From positions 1 to 9,903 of the forward strand of contig JAHEKO010000103.1 in the NCBI GenBank assembly GCA_024638355.1: a DNA stretch of 9,903 nucleotides. Direction: 5' to 3'. Both the position numbers and the translations under genes were made by a program. Below are positions 1 to 6,259 of the stretch, piece by piece (within the stretch, counting starts at the first letter, position 1; every line of letters starts with the position of its first letter). Origin of the DNA: Acidobacteriota bacterium. Its GTDB lineage: Bacteria; Acidobacteriota; Thermoanaerobaculia; Multivoradales; JAHEKO01. The notes below the pieces were generated by a model. It searched no databases, had not been told where the DNA came from, and saw only the letters and a program-made list of their open reading frames with translations.

Positions 1-500
1 GCGTCGGGTCCGAGTGCCGGAGACGCTGCCGAGTCGTCGGGCTCCAGGACGATGTCGCCTGCGGAGCCGGCCGCGTTCGTGGGCAGCCGGACCTCGCTCG
101 CCGCGCCGAGGTTGACGAAGCCGCGGCGCTCCATGAACGCCCGGCTGCTGGGTGTGCCGCCGAGCACCAGACAGAGGTCGCCATACTCGGTGCCCCAGTA
201 GGCCTGCTGGATGCCGATCTGTCCACGGGCCTCCGGGCTCAGCATCCACAGCATCGGGTGGCCTCCGGAGACGATCCTCTGTCGCCACTGGTAGCGGCTC
301 TTGATCCGTCCCACGTGGCCGACGATGCGGCCGTCGACCTCGGCGACCCGCGACTCGCGGGCCCAGCCCGGCTCCTCGCTCAAGAGCAGCCAGTGGAGCA
401 GCTCGGCCGAGCGCCGGCGTCCGAAGACGATCTCGGTGAGATCGGAGATGGCGGGAAGGTCGTCCGGGCGCGTCGGTCTGAGGCTCGGCGACCGCGTCAC
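1..500 (-). CDS. GNAT-family acyltransferase, partial (C-terminus beyond the left edge)
   Basis: Partial gene; the 166 visible residues read leftwards from a GTG at 500-498. This GTG shares bases with the TGA stop of the upstream deacetylase gene (GTGA, 4-nt overlap), so translation is probably coupled. The protein looks like a GNAT-fold acyltransferase. An N-terminal helical stretch with LLHWLLLSEEPGW (about residues 34-46) precedes a strand pair VAEVDGRIVGHVGRI (52-66). A strand follows at HPMLWMLSPEARG (81-93), matching the region that contacts acyl-CoA. The end of the fold is GGTPSSRAFMERRGFVNLG (114-132), the usual 'GF' closing element. Residues after about 145 are acidic and Ala/Pro-rich and may be a linker to a further domain. 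GNAT proteins move an acyl group from CoA to an amine. Here the neighbours suggest a sugar amine or glycan precursor as acceptor, which is an inference. The start choice is supported by the overlap and by a weak GGTGAG-like stretch upstream. Confidence 0.72.
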   Translation of the reverse strand, partial: MTRSPSLRPTRPDDLPAISDLTEIVFGRRRSAELLHWLLLSEEPGWARESRVAEVDGRIVGHVGRIKSRYQWRQRIVSGGHPMLWMLSPEARGQIGIQQAYWGTEYGDLCLVLGGTPSSRAFMERRGFVNLGAASEVRLPTNAAGSAGDIVLEPDDSAASPALGPD

Positions 501-1315
501 CGAGTTCTCACCCGCGCGCCGCCGAAGCGCTCGCGGAACTCGCGATCCCGCACCTCGCGCAGCCGCAGCCCCTCGCGGAAGCGCACGATGTTCTGCTCGG
601 CGCGCCGGTAGAGGCTGCGGAACTTGCGGTTCGCCTCCCGCAGCAGCAGGACGTCGAAACCGTGGCCCTCTTCGCTCCAGTGGTACTCGTGGGTCAGGAG
701 CTGGATCTGCTTGTAGCGATCGAGGAGTCGGGTCACCACCCCTTCGCGCCACATCTGAGTGCTGTCCGAGAGGTACTTGATCTCGGTGAAGTAGAGCGGG
801 TCGTAGACGTCGACGACGCCGGGGATCTCCAGGCGCTTGCCGGAGCGCATCGGCAGGTGCGGGCTCGCGGCATGGATCTTCGTCGACCAATAGCTCTCCA
901 TCAGATCGATCATCCGTCGGGCCATCTCGACCGGGTCGGCTCCCGAGCGCTCGAGCAGGGTCACGTCGTAGTGCAGGCCGATGTCGTGCCCGAGGGCGAG
1001 GATGCGGTCGATGATCTCGGCCGATTCGGGCTCGAAGATGTTGTAGTCGGAGCCATACTGCAGGAAGAAGGATGATCGAACGCCGGCCTGGTGGTCGGCC
1101 TCGGCGAGGGTGAGGGCGCTCTTGAGGCTGAACTCGACGTCGTGACGCATCAACACGAAGCGCTCCTTGTCGAGCAGCGCCGGCCCCAGAGGTGCCGCCT
1201 CGGCGAACGACAGGGTCGGATGTGAGGCGGTGATCCCCTCCAGGATCTCCCGATAGTGCGCGAGCGTGAAGTCGCGGTCGGGGTTCTGCGGGCGCTGCGG
1301 TCTAGGCGGCGTCAT
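497..1315 (-). CDS. Polysaccharide deacetylase-like protein (NodB-homology / CE4-like)
   Basis: A 272-residue protein if started at the ATG at 1315-1313, with GGAG eight bases upstream. An in-frame ATG at 1339 would add eight residues but has no well-spaced ribosome site. The core carries signatures of the NodB-like deacetylase superfamily found in O-antigen and capsule loci. RHDVE (57-61) is the metal-ligand Asp region of motif 1. GHDIGLHYD (about 109-117) is motif 2, with His110 and His115. Further on are SPHLP (151-155), KYLSDS (180-185) and LLTHEYHW (206-213). The classical first motif TFDDG and the HxxxH pair of motif 2 are not present in standard form, so the metal site may be atypical. 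There is no signal peptide, so the protein is probably cytosolic and acts on a nucleotide- or lipid-linked sugar. It overlaps the upstream glycosyltransferase gene by 14 nt and the downstream GNAT gene by 4 nt. The family call is good; substrate and activity are inferred. Confidence 0.78.
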   Translation of the reverse strand: MTPPRPQRPQNPDRDFTLAHYREILEGITASHPTLSFAEAAPLGPALLDKERFVLMRHDVEFSLKSALTLAEADHQAGVRSSFFLQYGSDYNIFEPESAEIIDRILALGHDIGLHYDVTLLERSGADPVEMARRMIDLMESYWSTKIHAASPHLPMRSGKRLEIPGVVDVYDPLYFTEIKYLSDSTQMWREGVVTRLLDRYKQIQLLTHEYHWSEEGHGFDVLLLREANRKFRSLYRRAEQNIVRFREGLRLREVRDREFRERFGGARVRTR

Positions 1316-2363
1316 GCGAGGGTCTCCATTCAACTTCATTCCATGTCTGCTCGACGAGTCGATCGATTCGATCCCAGTCGCCGCCGCTGATCCAGCGGGC
1401 CAGATGGTGGGTCACGTCGGGGTAGTTCATCGCAACTGGCGGCTCGCTGTCGAGCCACCTCTCGAGCACGGGGGCGGTCAGACGATCGGCCACCTTACCA
1501 AGGCCGAGAAGGCGCAAGGCGCGACCGTTGAGGAACTGCTCCGGGTGGCTTCGTATCGGCTTTACCAGGAGGCGCCGCCCGAGATGGAGTGCTTCGCTCG
1601 GCAGTGTAAACCCGGCGTTGGCCATCACGCTACCCGCGTCGGCGAGATCGGCGAGAAACTCCCGGCGGTCGTGCGGCCGCACCAGGACGTTGCCAGCCTC
1701 GCGCGGCTCGTCGACCGGGCGGTAGAAGACGAAGCGGTGTTGCGGCAGGCTCCGGAAGAGCGCGATCGCCTCCTCTTCGTCCTCGCCCGGCAGATAGACC
1801 AGCACCTTGCGGTCGTCCACCCGCTCGCTCGCTCGCACCTCGGAGCTGATGGTCGGCGGCAGATTGGCGTGTCCGAAGTGGTGCCAATGGAGGCCGATGG
1901 CGCGCTGGACCGGCGTGTAGAGGCCGGCGAAGCTGCCGACCAGGAACTGCGCCGGCCGGGTCACGCCCGGGAGGGGGAGGCGCCGCCGGAAGGAGTAGAG
2001 GTGGCCGAGCCCGATGCTCGGCAGCTTGTTGCGCCGAGCGATCCATCCCGACGCCGGCTCGTAGTCGGTCACCACCAGATCGATGCCCGAGGCATCGAAG
2101 GCGGCGACGTCGCGAAAGAAGCGCCGGATGCGTAGCCGCGCGATGCTTTCGAACAGCCGCACGCCCCCCTTGCGGACGGTCCCGGTGAAGCCGCGCAAGG
2201 CGGTGTAGGGCGCGAAGTGCTCGACGCCCCAAAAGGTCTCCGGATCGCGGCCGCTGATCAGACAGTGGACGTCGTGGCCGAGCTCGCGCAGTTGGCGCAC
2301 GATGGCCGCCGACCGCACCAGGTGACCGTGGCCGGTCCCTTGGACTCCGTACAGGATCCTCAT
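1302..2363 (-). CDS. GT-B glycosyltransferase, MJ1255/VC2487-like family
   Basis: A 353-residue cytosolic glycosyltransferase of the GT1-like GT-B fold. The N-terminus MRILYGVQGTGHGHLVRS (1-18) is the hallmark of the MJ1255/VC2487 family: a first Rossmann strand followed by a glycine- and histidine-rich acceptor-side loop (GTGHGH, 9-14). TDYEP (99-103) ends a strand of the N-terminal domain. The C-terminal donor-binding half starts near VLVYLPGE (187-194). It contains MANAGFTLPSEALHLGRR (247-264), then KPIRSHPEQFLN (268-279), which corresponds to the sugar-nucleotide-binding loop of GT1 enzymes. Length is normal for the family. It is the first gene of the leftward trio and its end overlaps the next gene by 14 nt. 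The start is set by the conserved N-terminus; the bases before it (GATAGCGG) give no clear Shine-Dalgarno match. The sugar donor and acceptor cannot be read from sequence. The deacetylase- and GNAT-like neighbours point to a glycan containing an amino sugar (inference). Confidence 0.82.
   Translation of the reverse strand: MRILYGVQGTGHGHLVRSAAIVRQLRELGHDVHCLISGRDPETFWGVEHFAPYTALRGFTGTVRKGGVRLFESIARLRIRRFFRDVAAFDASGIDLVVTDYEPASGWIARRNKLPSIGLGHLYSFRRRLPLPGVTRPAQFLVGSFAGLYTPVQRAIGLHWHHFGHANLPPTISSEVRASERVDDRKVLVYLPGEDEEEAIALFRSLPQHRFVFYRPVDEPREAGNVLVRPHDRREFLADLADAGSVMANAGFTLPSEALHLGRRLLVKPIRSHPEQFLNGRALRLLGLGKVADRLTAPVLERWLDSEPPVAMNYPDVTHHLARWISGGDWDRIDRLVEQTWNEVEWRPSHDAA
1324..1327 (-). promoter_or_regulatory. 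Ribosome binding site deciding the deacetylase start
   Basis: GGAG on the minus strand lies 8 nt before the ATG at 1315. The upstream in-frame ATG at 1339 has GGA directly abutting it, which is too close to act as a ribosome site. This favours the shorter 272-residue product and a 14-nt overlap with the preceding gene. Confidence 0.6.
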
Positions 2364-2583
2364 CCGCTATCTGGGCTGGAGCTCCGGATGGTAGGGAACC
2401 TGCCGTTCGGATATCATCATGAGGCCCAGACGCTAGCAGCGGTCCGCTATCTCGACAAGGACCGTCAAGAGCCTTCGTCCGGATTCTTCAATCTGCATTC
2501 GAGACTCTACGCGTACCGGCCGAAGTGGGCGCCACGACCCGCCGGCCGACCACCCACACAGTGCCTGACGCGCCGGGAACAAC
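2364..2583. promoter_or_regulatory. Divergent intergenic region between glycosyltransferase trio and MMPL operon
   Basis: These 220 bp separate the leftward glycan genes from the rightward exporter operon and should hold both promoters. On the minus strand TTGACG occurs at 2468-2463, a good match to a sigma-70 -35 element, but no convincing -10 sits 16-18 nt downstream. A CTTGACGGT stretch (2469-2461) and a GATAGCGGA stretch (2451-2443 and 2371-2363) both recur upstream of the GT39 gene. For the exporter, GGGA at 2575-2578 lies 5 nt before the ATG as a modest ribosome site. I could not place a plus-strand promoter. No small ORF in this stretch looks real. Confidence 0.45.
2440..2464. repeat. 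Inverted repeat in the divergent promoter region
   Basis: CGGTCC (2440-2445) and GGACCG (2459-2464) form perfect 6-bp arms around a 13-nt centre. The repeat lies between the two divergent operons and overlaps the minus-strand TTGACG -35-like element and one GATAGCGGA copy. This is a reasonable place for a regulator site. Arms this short can arise by chance in GC-rich DNA, so the regulatory role is inferred. Confidence 0.3.
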
Positions 2584-5139
2584 ATGATCGGGGCCGCCCT
2601 GCGTCGCCTCGCGGGCCTCGCGAGCCGGCGCCGCGGAACCGTGTTCGCCGCGGCGCTGCTGCTGTCGCTCGTGGCCCTCGTGCCGATCCGCCAGCTGCGG
2701 TTCGATACCGGCATCCTGAGCCTGCTGCCCCAGGACGATCCGGCCGTCACCACGTTTCGCGACACGCTCGAGCTGTTCGGCTCGCTCGACCTGCTCTTCG
2801 TGGTCGTGCGGATTCCGGCCGAGGAGCCGGTCGAGCCCTATCTCGATTTCCTAGATGAGCTGGGGCCGCGGCTCGAGGCGCTCCCGGAGGTCGACTCGGT
2901 CGAGTACTCGCTGGGCGATGCCGACCAGCTCGTCGCCGACTTCCTGTCGCGGGCCTTCCTCCTGCTCGACGACGACTCCCGCGACGCCGCGCTCGCGCGG
3001 CTGACCGACGCCGGCATCCGGCGGCGGGTCCAGGAGCTGCGCCGGCGGGGGCTGACGCCGCAGTCGCTCGTCGCCAGGTCGCTCTTCGAGCTCGATCCAC
3101 TCGGCCTCGCGGAGCTTCTCCTCGCCAACCTCGCCGAAAGTCGGGGTGCCCTGCGGGTCGACTGGTCCTCGGGCTACCTGGTCTCCGAAGACCGGCGGAT
3201 GGCGCTGCTGATCGTTCGCCCCGAGCGGCCGGCGATGGAGTCGGAGTTCGCGGGCCGGCTGCTCGCGGAGGTCGACGCCGCCGCGGACGAGGTCCTCGCG
3301 CGGTGGCCCGCCCTCGCCGGTCCGGACCCGCCGCCACCGCCGGTCGTCGACCTGGGCGGCACCTACGTCACGGTGGTGGACGATGCCGAGAACATCACCC
3401 GCGACGTCGTCACCAGCGTCGGCACCGCGATGCTCGGAGTGCTGGTCCTCTTCGTCCTGACCTTTCGCCGCATCGGCGTGGTGGGCTACGCGTTCCTGCC
3501 CCTCTTCTTCGGCCTTCTCCTGGCGCTCGCCCTCGCCGGCCTCCTCTTCGGCGACCTGAGCGCGGCGAGCAGCGGCTTCGCGGCCCTGCTCCTCGGTCTC
3601 GCCATCGATTTCGTGATCGTTTCGTATGGCCGCTACGTCGAGGAGCGCCGCGCCGGCGCCGACCTGACCAGCGCCGTGGCGGCGATGGCCGGCACCTCGG
3701 GCCGAGCGGTGGTCACCGGCGCCCTGACCACGGCGGCCACCTTCTTCGCGCTCGGAGTCACGGACTTCCCGGGTCTGCGGCAGATGGGAACGCTCAGCGG
3801 CCTCGGCATCCTGATCCTCGCCGCCGCGGTGCTGGTGCTCCTGCCGCCGATTCTGGCCTGGAGCGACCATCGTCACACCCGCGTGCGCGAGCAGGCGCCC
3901 GACCTGCGGCTCCACGCCTTCGGTCTGGGCCACCTGGTCACCTTCAGCTTCAGGCGGCCGGTGCTCGTGCTGACTCTGGGAGCTGCCGTCACCCTGGTCG
4001 CCGGCGCGGCCGCGACCCGCCTCCACTTCGAGACCGACTTCCGCCAGCTGCGCCCGCCGGGATCGCGCGGCGTGGCGGTGCAGGCGGAGGTCGGCCGGGC
4101 CTTCGGCACCGGATTCGAGTCGATGCTGATCGTGGTTCGGGGCGAGACCGACGAGGAGCTGCTGGAGCGGGTTCATCGCGCCGCGGACGGCGCCCGCGAG
4201 TTGGTGGCGCGAGGCCTGCTGAGCGGCAGCGACAGTCTGGCGACTTTGCTGCCGGCGCCGCGAGAGCAGGCGGCCGCGCTCCAATGGGTGAAGGATCACT
4301 CGGAGCTCCTCGACGGCGAGCGGGTGCGGCGGGTCTTTTCCGCGGCGGCGAGAGAGGAGGGCCTCCGCCCTGAGGCCTTCGCCCGCGGACTCGACCTGCT
4401 CGCCGCCGCCGCCGCCGTCGATCGTCCGATAGGGATCGGGGACCTGGCCTCCAACAGTCAGGCGGAGAAGATGCTGCGCCGCTACGTCCGTCACGACGGC
4501 GATCGGTCGACCGCGCTCGTCTACCTGCGCGGAGACGACCGCGCGGTGCGGGAGGCGCAGGAGCTGGTGGCGCGACTGGGTCCGGGATTCGAGCTGACCG
4601 GCGGCAACGTGCTCGGCGAGGGTCTCCGGCGCCGCATCTTCCGCGACGCGATCGTGGCCAGCGTGGTCGGCTCCCTCGCGGTCGCGCTGCTCTTGTACCT
4701 CGAGTACCGGCGGCTCGGCGACACCCTGCTGTCGCTGGTGCCGCTGGCGATCGGCATCGTCTGGATGTTCGCCACCATGGTGGCCCTCGGCATCAGCCTG
4801 AACTTCTTCTCGATCTTCGTCTCGACCATGATCATCGGGATCGGAGTCGACTACGGTATCCACCTGGTGCATCGCTATCGCGAGCACGCGGGCGAGCCGC
4901 CCGGGGAGGTGCTGTTCTATCTGCGCGAGACGGGTCGGGCGGTGGTGTTGGCGGCCCTATCGACCACCGTCGGCTTCGGCTCTCTCGCCCTGTCGCACTT
5001 CCCGGCGGTGCGGTCGCTCGGCGTGGTGGCGATCCTCGGCTCCCTTGCCACCTCGCTGGTCGCGATCACCTTCCTGCCGGCGATCTTCGCGCTCAAGTGC
5101 CGGCGGCGGGACGGCTCTTCGGGAAGAGTGACAGGATAG
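2584..5139 (+). CDS. RND-superfamily exporter of the MMPL type (HpnN/MmpL-like)
   Basis: An 851-residue inner-membrane transporter with the two-fold repeat of RND proteins. TM1 is near residues 19-36, followed by a large extracytoplasmic domain (about 40-275) and a five-helix bundle (about 276-425). TM7 lies near 458-477, then a second extracytoplasmic domain (about 480-685) and a last bundle (about 688-838). The duplication is visible in paired motifs. GLAIDFVIVSYGRYVEE (338-354) matches GIGVDYGIHLVHRY (752-765). SGRAVVTGALTTAATF (372-387) matches TGRAVVLAALSTTVGF (783-798). Asp342 and Asp756 are the likely proton-relay residues of TM4 and TM10. Length and layout fit the MMPL/HpnN branch, which exports lipids such as hopanoids or mycolate esters, rather than the larger drug-efflux RND pumps. 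The substrate is therefore probably a lipid or hydrophobic compound (inference). A proline run (249-253) sits in the first extracytoplasmic domain. The next gene starts 4 nt after the stop, so the two form an operon. Confidence 0.88.
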   Translation: MIGAALRRLAGLASRRRGTVFAAALLLSLVALVPIRQLRFDTGILSLLPQDDPAVTTFRDTLELFGSLDLLFVVVRIPAEEPVEPYLDFLDELGPRLEALPEVDSVEYSLGDADQLVADFLSRAFLLLDDDSRDAALARLTDAGIRRRVQELRRRGLTPQSLVARSLFELDPLGLAELLLANLAESRGALRVDWSSGYLVSEDRRMALLIVRPERPAMESEFAGRLLAEVDAAADEVLARWPALAGPDPPPPPVVDLGGTYVTVVDDAENITRDVVTSVGTAMLGVLVLFVLTFRRIGVVGYAFLPLFFGLLLALALAGLLFGDLSAASSGFAALLLGLAIDFVIVSYGRYVEERRAGADLTSAVAAMAGTSGRAVVTGALTTAATFFALGVTDFPGLRQMGTLSGLGILILAAAVLVLLPPILAWSDHRHTRVREQAPDLRLHAFGLGHLVTFSFRRPVLVLTLGAAVTLVAGAAATRLHFETDFRQLRPPGSRGVAVQAEVGRAFGTGFESMLIVVRGETDEELLERVHRAADGARELVARGLLSGSDSLATLLPAPREQAAALQWVKDHSELLDGERVRRVFSAAAREEGLRPEAFARGLDLLAAAAAVDRPIGIGDLASNSQAEKMLRRYVRHDGDRSTALVYLRGDDRAVREAQELVARLGPGFELTGGNVLGEGLRRRIFRDAIVASVVGSLAVALLLYLEYRRLGDTLLSLVPLAIGIVWMFATMVALGISLNFFSIFVSTMIIGIGVDYGIHLVHRYREHAGEPPGEVLFYLRETGRAVVLAALSTTVGFGSLALSHFPAVRSLGVVAILGSLATSLVAITFLPAIFALKCRRRDGSSGRVTG
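5133..5136 (+). promoter_or_regulatory. Ribosome binding site of the VWFA gene inside the exporter's last codons
   Basis: AGGA lies directly before the TAG stop of the exporter gene (5137-5139) and 7 nt before the ATG at 5144. Ribosomes finishing the exporter would end on this site, which supports coupled translation of the pair. Confidence 0.6.
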
Positions 5140-5143
5140 CGCC

Positions 5144-6259
5144 ATGGCGCGGGGGCCGATCTTCAGCCTGGTGGCGACGCTCTTGCTCGCCCTCCCACTG
5201 GCCGGCCAGGAGGAGCCGGCGGGCCAGTTCGAAGGCCGCGTGGACGTGATCGAGGTGCTGGTCGACGTCCTGGCGACCGACCGCCGGGGCCGGGTCGTCC
5301 GGGGTCTCGGGGCGGATGACTTCGTGGTGACCGAAGATGGCGAGCCGAGAGAGATCACCAGCTCCACGTTCTACACGACGCGCTACGAGGACATCCCCGC
5401 CGGCGCCGCCGAGGCGCCGTCACCGCCCGAGGGCTTCCCGCCGCCCGACCTTCCCGCCAGCCGTTACTTCGTTCTCTTCTTCCACGATCAGACCATCGAC
5501 GTGGTCGATAAGGCGCGGCTGACCAGCAACCGCCTCCGCGCCGCGCGTGAGGCCCGCACCTGGGTCGAGAGCGAGATGGGGCCTGCGGATTGGATCGCGG
5601 TCGTGCGCTTCGATTTCCAGCTCTCCGTGCAGCTCGACTTCAGCCAGGAGCGGCTGGCGATCCAGGACGCCATCGACGCCGCGACCCTGAATCGGCGAAC
5701 CCGAGCCCTGACCCCGTCGGTACGCGCGCGCCGCGAGCACCCCACCGGGACCCCTTCGCTCACCCGCGGCCTGCCGCATGCCGCCGATCTCGATCGGGCG
5801 AGCCTGCGAATCGAGGACGCAGTCAAGCTGGTGGCCGATGCCGCCCGCCCGATCATCGGCCGCAAGAACCTGGTGCTCTTCACCCTCGGCTTCGGCCGCC
5901 CCGAGTCGCCGCTCGGCTCGGTCGACGAGCGCTACTACCCGGCCATGGAGGCGGCGCTCAACGCCGCGAACGTCGCGGTCTACCCGATCGACATGAGCGG
6001 CTCGGGCAACCAGTCGCCGCAGAACAACTTCCTGAGCCAGCTCGCCGACGAGACCGGCGGCATCTACTTCTCGACCTTCAATCGCTTCCTCGACCCGCTG
6101 CGCTCGATCTCGCGCTACAACACCGGCTACTACCTGCTGAGCTTCAAGTCCGAAGTGCCCGCCGGCGAGCGCGGTTACCGCATCTTCAAGGTCAAGGCGA
6201 AGGACCGCAAGGTACGCGTCAAGGCACGGCGGGGCTATACCTACGGCGCGGAGCGCTGA
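5144..6259 (+). CDS. Secreted VWFA-related acidobacterial-type protein
   Basis: A 371-residue protein with a signal peptide: hydrophobic core FSLVATLLLALPLA (7-20), cleavage probably around residues 20-22. The segment VDVIEVLVDVLATDRRGRVVRGLGADDF (33-60) and TEDGEPREI (63-71) is the N-terminal beta module typical of VWFA-related acidobacterial proteins. The VWA-like fold starts with RYFVLFFHDQT (107-117) and continues through DWIAVVRFD (149-157), KNLVLFTLGFGRPES (241-255), NVAVYPIDMSG (276-286) and LADETGGIYF (300-309). A C-terminal beta module has NTGYYLLSF (326-334) and KVKAKDRKVRVKARRGYTY (349-367), also typical of the family. The metal-site motif DxSxS is degenerate (DQTID, 115-119). The protein is probably periplasmic or surface-exposed and may bind a protein or cell-wall partner; its function in this family is largely unknown. 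Coupling to the exporter suggests a shared job (inference). The gene ends tail-to-tail with GT39. Confidence 0.82.
   Translation: MARGPIFSLVATLLLALPLAGQEEPAGQFEGRVDVIEVLVDVLATDRRGRVVRGLGADDFVVTEDGEPREITSSTFYTTRYEDIPAGAAEAPSPPEGFPPPDLPASRYFVLFFHDQTIDVVDKARLTSNRLRAAREARTWVESEMGPADWIAVVRFDFQLSVQLDFSQERLAIQDAIDAATLNRRTRALTPSVRARREHPTGTPSLTRGLPHAADLDRASLRIEDAVKLVADAARPIIGRKNLVLFTLGFGRPESPLGSVDERYYPAMEAALNAANVAVYPIDMSGSGNQSPQNNFLSQLADETGGIYFSTFNRFLDPLRSISRYNTGYYLLSFKSEVPAGERGYRIFKVKAKDRKVRVKARRGYTYGAER
6241..6259. other. Tail-to-tail overlap of VWFA and GT39 genes
   Basis: The plus-strand VWFA stop TGA (6257-6259) lies inside the 3' end of the GT39 frame, whose TAG stop is at 6243-6241 on the minus strand. 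The 3' ends therefore share 19 bp. There is no GC stem followed by a T run on either strand here. The only nearby repeat is CGCTG/CAGCG (6255-6259 / 6270-6274), a weak 5-bp stem. Confidence 0.7.

Noticed and set aside
1266..2135. Plus-strand open frame (289 codons) opposite the GT-B glycosyltransferase
   Set aside because: The minus-strand product has conserved family motifs over its entire length; the plus product has none.
2851..4887. Long minus-strand open frame (678 codons) opposite the MMPL gene
   Set aside because: It is the mirror of a GC-rich gene: low-complexity Glu/Gly/Arg/Gln/His-rich product, no domain or transmembrane pattern, while the plus strand has clear RND motifs.
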